Shown one piece after another: positions 7,681 through 12,218 of a stretch of 12,218 nt of DNA. Source of the stretch: Acidocella sp. (GTDB lineage Bacteria; Pseudomonadota; Alphaproteobacteria; Acetobacterales; Acetobacteraceae); NCBI GenBank assembly GCA_029077775.1, contig JAQNCU010000050.1, positions 1 through 12,218 on the forward strand, given 5' to 3'. Position 1 is the stretch's first letter. Each line of letters opens with the position of its first letter. Both the position numbers and the translations under genes were made by a program. The notes beneath the pieces were generated by a model. The model worked only from the letters and a program-made list of their open reading frames with translations, searched no databases and was not told where the DNA came from.

Positions 7681-8603
7681 CGGTTATTGCCTTTGGCCAG
7701 GCTCTCCAGCACCGCCATGCGCACCGCCACGCCCATTTCGACCTGTTCGCGGATCACCGAGCGCACCGGGTCATCGGCGATATCGCTGTCGATCTCCACA
7801 CCCCGGTTCATCGGCCCCGGATGCATCACCAACGCATCGGGCGCGGCATGGCTGAGCTTGGCGCGGTCCAGGCCATAAAAATTGAAAAACTCCCGGGCCG
7901 AGGGCACCAAACCCGCGCTCATGCGTTCCTTTTGCAGGCGCAGCGCCATCACGATATCAGCCCCCGACAATCCGGCTGCCATATCATGGAACACGGTGAC
8001 GCCCAGCCCCTCGATCCCGGCGGGGATGAGCGTCGGCGGCCCGACCAGGCGGACGAAATTTCCCATCATGGTCAACAGCAAAATATTGCTGCGCGCCACG
8101 CGTGAATGCGCGACATCGCCGCAGATCGCCACAATGAGGCCGGATATCCGCCCCTTGTGCCGCCGGATGGTCAGCGCGTCCAGCAGCGCCTGCGTCGGGT
8201 GCTCATGTGTGCCATCACCCGCATTGATCACCGCCGCATCGACCTTCTGCGCCAGCAAAGCGGGCGCGCCGGAGCGGTTATGGCGCACCACCAGCAGGTC
8301 ACAGTTCATTGCGTTCAGCGTGGCGGCGGTGTCCAGCAGGGTCTCGCCCTTCGTCACCGATGACGTGGCGACGGACATATTGATGACATCCGCCCCCAAC
8401 CGCTTGCCGGCAAGCTCGAAGCTCGTCCGCGTACGGGTTGAATCCTCGAAAAACAGGTTTACCAGCGTACGCCCGCGCAAGGCATCACGCTGGGTTTTGC
8501 CGGAGCGGTTGAGCAACACGTAACTCGCCGCCAGATCGAGCAATGAGGTCACCGAGACCGGGTTCAACCCCTCGATACCAAGCAGATGCCGGGAATATGC
8601 CAT
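7677..8603 (-). CDS. pyrB: Aspartate carbamoyltransferase catalytic subunit
   Basis: Condenses carbamoyl phosphate with aspartate, the committed step of pyrimidine synthesis. It has 308 residues from ATG 8603, the usual length. Active-site motifs are present: EDSTRTRTSFE (53-63, carbamoyl-phosphate loop), the mobile lysine in SSVTKGETLLDT (Lys85), the RHNRSGAP region, GDGTHEHPTQALLD (129-142), GDVAHSRVARSN and MHPGPMNRGVE. The frame stays open upstream, with other possible starts at 8624 and 8654, but ATG 8603 gives the family-like MAYSRHLLGIEGL. No strong Shine-Dalgarno is visible for any of them (AAGCGGG lies ahead of 8603), so the start is moderately sure. No pyrI regulatory chain is seen; the adjacent pyrX-type gene suggests a PyrB-PyrX dodecamer. 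It is the first gene of a seven-gene unit divergent from the lipoprotein gene. Confidence 0.95.
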   Translation of the reverse strand: MAYSRHLLGIEGLNPVSVTSLLDLAASYVLLNRSGKTQRDALRGRTLVNLFFEDSTRTRTSFELAGKRLGADVINMSVATSSVTKGETLLDTAATLNAMNCDLLVVRHNRSGAPALLAQKVDAAVINAGDGTHEHPTQALLDALTIRRHKGRISGLIVAICGDVAHSRVARSNILLLTMMGNFVRLVGPPTLIPAGIEGLGVTVFHDMAAGLSGADIVMALRLQKERMSAGLVPSAREFFNFYGLDRAKLSHAAPDALVMHPGPMNRGVEIDSDIADDPVRSVIREQVEMGVAVRMAVLESLAKGNNR

Positions 8604-8711
8604 TAAAACCCGCTTAGACCACATCCGCCCGGCATGTGGGAAGCCCCGGCGCATTGAACGAACCGCGATGACCGTACATATTATGACGTTCCGGCTTACG
8701 AAGGAGCGGTT
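8604..8711. promoter_or_regulatory. Divergent intergenic region between pyrB and lipoprotein gene
   Basis: This 108-bp gap must hold the promoters of the pyrB unit (-) and the lipoprotein gene (+), unless pyrB starts upstream of 8603. On the plus strand TTGAAC (8654-8659) and TATTAT (8679-8684) resemble -35 and -10 boxes, but the spacer is 19 nt; CATATT (8677-8682) gives 17 nt with a poorer -10. AAGGAG (8701-8706), 5 nt before ATG 8712, is a strong ribosome binding site for the lipoprotein. I see no convincing sigma70 boxes for pyrB and no clear attenuator. Confidence 0.4.
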
Positions 8712-9134
8712 ATGAGGAAATTTCTTACATTCAGTGCTTTGTTGGGCGGTTCGGTGTTCAGTTTGGCGGGTTGCGCGTCACTGCCGTTTTTCGGCCACCC
8801 GGCTGCCACCGCGCCCGCGACCCCAGTATTTTTCCAACCTGCCTCAGCCGCACTCGATGGCCCCGCTTTGGCCGCCGTGAAATCCGCCGCCACCGCCGCC
8901 ATGGGTAAACCAGATGCCGAGGTGATTGTGGTGGGGGCCGCCGACTCCGTGGGCAACACCGCCGCGAACAAGCTGCTGGCCGCGTCTCGGGCCGATGCGG
9001 TGGCCGCGGCACTCAGCGCCGATGGTGTTGCGAAATCAAGGATATATGCGGAGAGTGCAGGGGTGGCGGCCTCACCCACGCCAACCGGGATCCCCGCGCA
9101 ATTCGCCCGCCGCGCGATGATCCGTATTCAGTAA
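8712..9134 (+). CDS. Small OmpA-like peptidoglycan-associated lipoprotein
   Basis: A 140-residue envelope protein. The N-terminus (MRKFLTFSALLGG...) is a signal peptide ending in the lipobox SLAGC, with Cys21 as the lipidated residue and Ala at +2, which favours outer-membrane sorting. A short Ala/Pro linker leads to an OmpA C-terminal-like domain (about 38-140). In it VIVVGAADSVG...LLAASRADAV matches the GHTDxxG...LSxxRAxxV pattern. Asp78 and Arg93 are 15 residues apart, the spacing of the two OmpA residues that bind diaminopimelate in peptidoglycan. It probably tethers the outer membrane to the cell wall. The domain is shorter than in Pal, and no tol genes are nearby, so it should not be called pal. 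The ribosome binding site AAGGAG decides the start. Confidence 0.85.
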   Translation: MRKFLTFSALLGGSVFSLAGCASLPFFGHPAATAPATPVFFQPASAALDGPALAAVKSAATAAMGKPDAEVIVVGAADSVGNTAANKLLAASRADAVAAALSADGVAKSRIYAESAGVAASPTPTGIPAQFARRAMIRIQ

Positions 9135-9135
9135 A

Positions 9136-9201
9136 CGCGCGGGGTTGGTGGGGCGGCCGCGCGAAAAAATCCTCGCGCGGGGTTGGTGGGGCGGCCGCGC
9201 G
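9136..9201. repeat. Two direct copies of a 28-nt palindrome-edged G-rich repeat
   Basis: Two identical 28-nt units (9136-9163 and 9174-9201) are separated by AAAAAATCCT, a 38-nt period. Each unit is CGCGCGG, a 14-nt core GGTTGGTGGGGCGG, then CCGCGCG; the 7-nt arms are perfect inverted complements. Each copy can form its own hairpin with the core as loop. Alternatively the right arm of copy 1 can pair with the left arm of copy 2 around the A-rich spacer. The repeat starts 1 nt after the lipoprotein stop and ends 17 nt before the cyclase stop, filling the space between two convergent genes. It could be a REP-like dispersed element, but only these two copies are in the window. Confidence 0.9.
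9164..9201 (-). terminator. Probable terminator of the diguanylate cyclase gene
   Basis: On the minus strand the 7-bp GC stem of repeat copy 2 (9201-9174, 14-nt loop) is followed by AGGA and then six T residues (9169-9164). This resembles an intrinsic terminator about 18 nt past the cyclase stop. The loop is larger than usual and a 4-nt gap precedes the T run. On the plus strand neither hairpin is followed by T, so the lipoprotein gene gets no canonical terminator here. Confidence 0.5.
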
Positions 9202-9218
9202 CCAACAAAGGTTCTGAT

Positions 9219-10703
9219 TTAAGCTGGGATGTTGCGGTAATTTCGCCCTGGCTCGGCGTAATAACGCCGCTTTTCGGCGAGTAAACGCTGGTCGGCCCGC
9301 CGCACGGTTGCCTCCAGCGTTTCACCCGGCTCGCTTGTGGCCAACCCGTAAGATAATTCCAGCGTCACGGCGGCATTAAAATGATTGTTCAACGCCACGA
9401 GCCGCTCGATCTCGATCTGGAGCAGCTTGCCCGCCTCAGGCCCCGACCCTGGCATCAGCACCGCGAATTCATCGCCGCCGATGCGCGCGACCGTGCAGGG
9501 TTTTTCCACCGCCTGGCCCAGCACCTCACCGGCGCGGCGCAGCAACGCGTCACCCGCATGGTGGCCACGTTCATCATTGACGGTTTTCAACCCGTTCAAA
9601 TCCATCACGATCACCGTGACCGGCATCTGCCCCCGGCGCTGAATCCGCGCCAGCTCGTCGATGTAGAAGGTTCGGTTGCACAACCGGGTCAGCACGTCAT
9701 GGCTGCCGAGATATTCGAGATAGATCTCCGCCTTGCGGCGCGCGGTGATGTCGGTCAGCGCAATCTGGGCCAGATCCCAGTTCTTCTCGTGCCCCGGCAG
9801 CACCGAGAATTGCAGCATAAGGTATAAAGCCTCGCCATCCAGCCGGTAATTCACCACCTCCCGCAGTTGGAATAACCGCCCCTCCCACAAGTCAATAAGC
9901 TGCTCGCGGAAGCGGCTTTGCATCTCGTCGCGGAAGATCAGGCCCAGCGCGCCCAGCAAATCCTCCCGGCTGGTCGCGCCGAACAGCTCCAGGGTCCGAT
10001 GATTGACGTCGATCACCCGGATTTCCGCCATGCAGCGTTCTATGAATTCCGGGTGCACATCGGTGAACACCCGTAAATCCGTGATGCCCTGGAACCTCAG
10101 GTCATCCAGCAGCGCCTTGATCGCCGAGAAATCCTCGACCCAGAGTGAAACGGGGGAGTGCGCGAACAGCCCGTTGGCATATTCGGTGCGCGCCGCCAGC
10201 GCCCGGCGCGCTTCCTCTCGCGCGGTGACATCGTCGATCACCACCAGCACGCGCGCCCAATCGGCCTCGTGCCCCGGCAGTATGACGCCCCGGATCTCGA
10301 TATCCATGCGCCGGCCGCCCAGGCTGTAATTCACGCTCTGGCCAAAAAATGTCGCGCCGGATTGCCAAAGCTGCACCAGTTCACCGGCCAGCCCCGCGAA
10401 AGTATCGTCACGCAGGATGACCGCCAGATTGGCCACCAGCGTTTCCCTGTCCGGGGCCTCGAACAGCCCGAGCGTGCGGCGGTTGACCTCCAGCACCCGC
10501 AGGCTGGCGGCGCATTGCGCCAAATGGGTGGGTGAGGCGGCAAAATGCGCCGCGAGGTCTGTAATGCCGTCTGCCCGCCAGCCATCGAACAGGGTTTTCA
10601 GCGCGCTGTAATCTTCGAGCCACAGCGACACCGGCGCATGTTCAAAACTGCCGCGGGCCCAATCAGGGTTGATTTGGTGAGGGATGATGTCGGGTTCGCT
10701 CAT
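9219..10703 (-). CDS. Diguanylate cyclase with tandem PAS domains (PAS-PAS-GGDEF)
   Basis: Predicted cytoplasmic enzyme making cyclic di-GMP from two GTP. The 494 residues hold two PAS-type domains (about 20-165 and 180-325) and a GGDEF domain (about 330-490). The domains are closely similar and align with a constant offset of 160 residues: HAPVSLWLEDYSALK against HSPVSLWVEDFSAIK, and LPGHEADW against LPGHEKNW. The GGDEF part has LTRLCNRTFY, MDLNGLKTVND and an intact RIGGDEF (407-413), so catalysis is expected. The inhibitory I-site RxxD is replaced by Glu400...Cys403. No EAL domain or membrane segment is present. ATG 10703 is the only sensible start, but no good Shine-Dalgarno is visible. 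The ligand of the PAS domains is unknown. The gene stands alone between the repeat pair and the mobile element. Confidence 0.93.
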   Translation of the reverse strand: MSEPDIIPHQINPDWARGSFEHAPVSLWLEDYSALKTLFDGWRADGITDLAAHFAASPTHLAQCAASLRVLEVNRRTLGLFEAPDRETLVANLAVILRDDTFAGLAGELVQLWQSGATFFGQSVNYSLGGRRMDIEIRGVILPGHEADWARVLVVIDDVTAREEARRALAARTEYANGLFAHSPVSLWVEDFSAIKALLDDLRFQGITDLRVFTDVHPEFIERCMAEIRVIDVNHRTLELFGATSREDLLGALGLIFRDEMQSRFREQLIDLWEGRLFQLREVVNYRLDGEALYLMLQFSVLPGHEKNWDLAQIALTDITARRKAEIYLEYLGSHDVLTRLCNRTFYIDELARIQRRGQMPVTVIVMDLNGLKTVNDERGHHAGDALLRRAGEVLGQAVEKPCTVARIGGDEFAVLMPGSGPEAGKLLQIEIERLVALNNHFNAAVTLELSYGLATSEPGETLEATVRRADQRLLAEKRRYYAEPGRNYRNIPA

Positions 10704-10801
10704 ATCTGCTATCTGGAACGCACCGCGCCGGTTGTCGAAGTTTCTTTCGATCTAAAAATCGCAGAATCAATATTATGGAAAGAAACGAGGCGATTATATA
10801 C
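10704..10801. other. AT-rich junction upstream of the diguanylate cyclase
   Basis: Gene-free stretch that is AT-rich from about 10740 onward, in contrast to the surrounding chromosome. A perfect 9-bp inverted repeat, GTTTCTTTC (10740-10748) and GAAAGAAAC (10778-10786), encloses a smaller one, CGAT/ATCG (10748-10751 and 10758-10761). On the minus strand a perfect -10 box TATAAT lies at 10798-10793, 17 nt from a poor -35 (TTTAGT, 10821-10816), and could drive the cyclase gene. The left end of the mobile element should lie in or near this stretch, but I could not define a terminal inverted repeat. Confidence 0.4.
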
Positions 10802-10842
10802 TTGACATAAGTACTACTAAATGTAGAATGGTCGGCAAGGAG
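10802..10842 (+). promoter_or_regulatory. Transposase promoter and ribosome binding site
   Basis: TTGACA (10802-10807), a perfect sigma70 -35 box, is followed 16 nt later by TAGAAT (10824-10829), one mismatch from consensus. AAGGAG (10837-10842) lies 7 nt before ATG 10850. A start point near 10836 would leave a leader of only about 14 nt. Confidence 0.7.
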
Positions 10843-10849
10843 TTTTGCC

Positions 10850-11791
10850 ATGACCGCCGATCTTACAGACCCTATGTTTACGGATGAAAACGCAGCCCGC
10901 GTGGCTCTTGAAGCGATACGCTGGCCGTCCGGGCCAGTTTGCGCGCATTGTGGCAGCACTCAGAAGATTGGCGCGGTTAACGGCAAGTCTCATCGGCCCG
11001 GCCTGTACTATTGCGGTGATTGCAAAGGCCAGTTCACCGTGACTGTCGGCAGCGTCTTTGAGCGGTCTAAAATCCCTTTGACCAAGTGGCTCCTAGCCAC
11101 ACACCTGCTTTCTGCTTCCAAAAAGGGCATGTCATCACATCAGCTTCACCGGATGCTAGGTGTTACCTACAAAACCGCGTGGTTCATGTCCCATCGCATA
11201 AGAGAAGCTATGGCACCCCTTGATAATGCAAAAAAGCCGATGGGCGGGACCGGGAAAATTGTGGAAGCCGACGAAACCGAGATCACCCCGTCCCGCAAAA
11301 CCTGGAAAGCGACCCGCATCAAACGGTCCCAGAATACCCGTTTCGTGGCCTTGATTGAGCGGGGCGGCTCTGTCCGTTCCAAGGTCATTGACGAACGCGG
11401 TATGGGGCAGGTCCGCCAGGCCGTCCGTGAAAACCTTGCCCCCGGCACAATCCTGCACACAGACGGCGCTCAGGTTTACAAGCTGCTCATGCCCATCGGC
11501 CAGCACGAGGCCGTTGACCACAAAACGGCCTTTGCCCGCGACAGTAATAATGGCCGGGTGCATACCAACAGCGCAGAGGGTTATTTCAGCATCTTCAAGC
11601 GCGGGCTTGTCGGCACCTATCAGCATATTGGCGAACAGCATCTTGCCCGGTACCTTGCCGAGTTCGACTTCCGCATGAACAACCGGGCCAAGCTGGGCAT
11701 TAACGATGCCATGCGCGCTGCCATCGCACTTAAAGGTGCCGAGGGTAAGCGCTTGACTTATCAACAAACTAATTCAGTGCGTTTATCGTAA
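10850..11791 (+). CDS. IS1595-family (ISXO2-like) transposase
   Basis: A 313-residue DDE-type transposase, apparently full length. An N-terminal zinc ribbon is formed by CAHC (Cys31, Cys34) and CGDC (Cys55, Cys58), followed by QFTVTVGSVFERSKIPLTKW, typical of the family. A helix-turn-helix region (SSHQLHRMLGVTYKTAWFMSHRIREAM, about 95-121) leads into the catalytic ISXO2-like domain, with EADET (Asp141), HTDGAQVY (Asp205) and HTNSAEGYFSIFKRGLVGTYQH (Asn240, Glu243, Lys250) supplying the catalytic residues. No frameshift or internal stop is seen and a good promoter and ribosome binding site precede it, so it could be active. After DET the sequence TEITPSRKTWKATRIKRS differs from the glycine-rich stretch common in relatives. 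The stop is 8 nt from a convergent small gene. Confidence 0.95.
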   Translation: MTADLTDPMFTDENAARVALEAIRWPSGPVCAHCGSTQKIGAVNGKSHRPGLYYCGDCKGQFTVTVGSVFERSKIPLTKWLLATHLLSASKKGMSSHQLHRMLGVTYKTAWFMSHRIREAMAPLDNAKKPMGGTGKIVEADETEITPSRKTWKATRIKRSQNTRFVALIERGGSVRSKVIDERGMGQVRQAVRENLAPGTILHTDGAQVYKLLMPIGQHEAVDHKTAFARDSNNGRVHTNSAEGYFSIFKRGLVGTYQHIGEQHLARYLAEFDFRMNNRAKLGINDAMRAAIALKGAEGKRLTYQQTNSVRLS

Positions 11792-11799
11792 GAAACGCT

Positions 11800-11988
11800 C
11801 TACGGGGCTGTTTTCTTCACGCGCTTTGCGACCGGAACCTTTGCCGCCGGATCAGCTTTCTTTCGACTTTTCGCGGCCTGAGGAGGAGCCTTAGCGTGCT
11901 GCTGCGGGGGCATAGTTAGAAGATTCCGCAAAGTGTCGGTGCGGCGTTGCGCGGCTTCGTCTGGCGGGTATTGTTCGGTTTCACTCAT
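11800..11988 (-). CDS. Small basic protein, probable passenger of the IS1595 element
   Basis: A 62-residue protein that I cannot assign to a named family. The N-terminal half is polar (MSETEQYPPDEAAQRRTDTL), followed by a short helix and Pro turn (RNLLTMPPQQHAKAP) and a tail rich in Lys, Ala and Pro (SRKKADPAAKVPVAKRVKKT), which suggests nucleic-acid binding or a disordered adaptor. ATG 11988 is chosen over a TTG at 12021 because it overlaps the preceding stop as ATGA and has AAGGA about 10 nt upstream. Its TAG stop is 8 nt from the transposase stop, tail to tail. The coupling and packing argue that it is a real gene of the mobile element rather than a chance frame. Function unknown. Confidence 0.6.
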   Translation of the reverse strand: MSETEQYPPDEAAQRRTDTLRNLLTMPPQQHAKAPPQAAKSRKKADPAAKVPVAKRVKKTAP

Positions 11989-12218
11989 TTTCTGGCGTCC
12001 TTTAACAAAACATAAGCGCAAAATGCACGCTTATCCTTCGTAGAGCAGGCGAGGAATTTATCCATTGCGTCAGAAGACAACACAATATCTGCAAAAACTT
12101 GAGATTTAGAGCGTAGTGACGAATTCAGTATTTTGGGGATTCCGGCGCGGCAAGAAGTCTGATTCAAGACTGATTTTTGAGGATCAGCTTGATGATACGG
12201 GATGTTGATGCACTTCGC
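11985..12218 (-). CDS. Hypothetical protein, C-terminal part (5' end outside window)
   Basis: An open frame of at least 77 codons enters from the window edge and stops at 11985 with TGA, overlapping the ATG of the next small gene. The visible end (FADIVLSSDAMDKFLACSTKDKRAFCAYVLLKDARK, in two pieces around 12075-11988) looks like a small alpha-helical domain; I recognise no family. Codons are unusually AT-rich for this genome (TTA, CTA, TCA), suggesting acquired DNA. A shorter version could begin at TTG 12167, because another minus-strand frame ends there with the overlap TTGA after SRIIKLILKNQS, but no ribosome binding site supports it. Likely a passenger gene of the IS1595 element. Function unknown. 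Confidence 0.45.
   Translation of the reverse strand, partial: AKCINIPYHQADPQKSVLNQTSCRAGIPKILNSSLRSKSQVFADIVLSSDAMDKFLACSTKDKRAFCAYVLLKDARK

Larger units (their letters stand above)
10790..12218 (+). mobile_element. IS1595-family element, probably carrying passenger genes (right end outside window)
   Basis: The core is an ISXO2-like transposase gene. Only 8 nt separate its stop from the convergent stop of the next gene, so no terminal repeat fits between them. The two small minus-strand ORFs to the right therefore most likely belong to the element. Base use here is less GC-rich than in the housekeeping genes. The left limit given is approximate (somewhere in 10704-10801), and target-site duplications cannot be checked because the right end is not in view. 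Confidence 0.55.

Noticed and set aside
8604..8654. Longer pyrB starts at 8624 and 8654
   Set aside because: The added residues do not look like the family N-terminus and the intergenic region would become very short; not strictly excluded.
9151..9198. Two NotI sites (GCGGCCGC) 38 bp apart
   Set aside because: They are simply part of the duplicated 28-nt repeat and carry no separate meaning.
9136..9201. CRISPR array
   Set aside because: Only two repeats with a 10-nt spacer and no cas genes; the unit is a palindrome-edged tandem repeat.
11156..11767. 203-codon minus-strand frame inside the transposase gene
   Set aside because: It is antisense to a full-length transposase with intact motifs; no independent support.
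10741..11866. Shared 10-mer TTTCTTTCGA at 10741-10750 and 11857-11866 as possible element ends
   Set aside because: The copies are direct, not inverted, the similarity stops quickly on both sides, and the second lies inside a coding sequence; likely chance.

Overview
The window is GC-rich chromosomal DNA from an alphaproteobacterium. The order pyrB, pyrC-like, plsY, dprA, topA and the ATP-dependent ligase family (the type encoded with ligase-associated DNA-repair genes) suggest Rhodospirillales/Acetobacteraceae, but this is an inference from gene content and residue patterns, not a database match.

Layout. Positions 1-1043 (+) hold the C-terminal two thirds of an ATP-dependent DNA ligase. From 8603 down to 1030 (-) runs one tightly packed unit of seven genes: pyrB, an inactive-looking pyrC homologue (pyrX type), plsY, dprA, topA, a MOSC-domain protein and a MAPEG membrane protein. 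The first four junctions are all 4-nt stop/start overlaps (ATGA, ATGA, GTGA, TTGA), so translation is probably coupled from pyrB through topA. The unit mixes pyrimidine synthesis, phospholipid synthesis, DNA uptake/recombination and DNA topology. Its last gene overlaps the 3' end of the convergent ligase by 14 nt, and a terminator-like hairpin for it lies inside the ligase coding sequence.

Divergent from pyrB is a small OmpA-like lipoprotein gene (8712-9134, +). It is separated from a convergent PAS-PAS-GGDEF diguanylate cyclase gene (9219-10703, -) by two exact 28-nt copies of a palindrome-edged, G-rich repeat. This repeat can form alternative hairpins and may act as the terminator.

The right end (about 10790-12218) looks like a mobile element: an IS1595/ISXO2-like transposase with its own strong promoter, then two small minus-strand ORFs. 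The first ends only 8 nt from the transposase stop, and the second overlaps it by ATGA and runs off the window. Their base use is less GC-rich than the rest. The most reasonable reading is an IS1595-type element carrying passenger genes, with its right end outside the window. No rRNA, tRNA, CRISPR array or gene-free stretch over 300 bases was seen.
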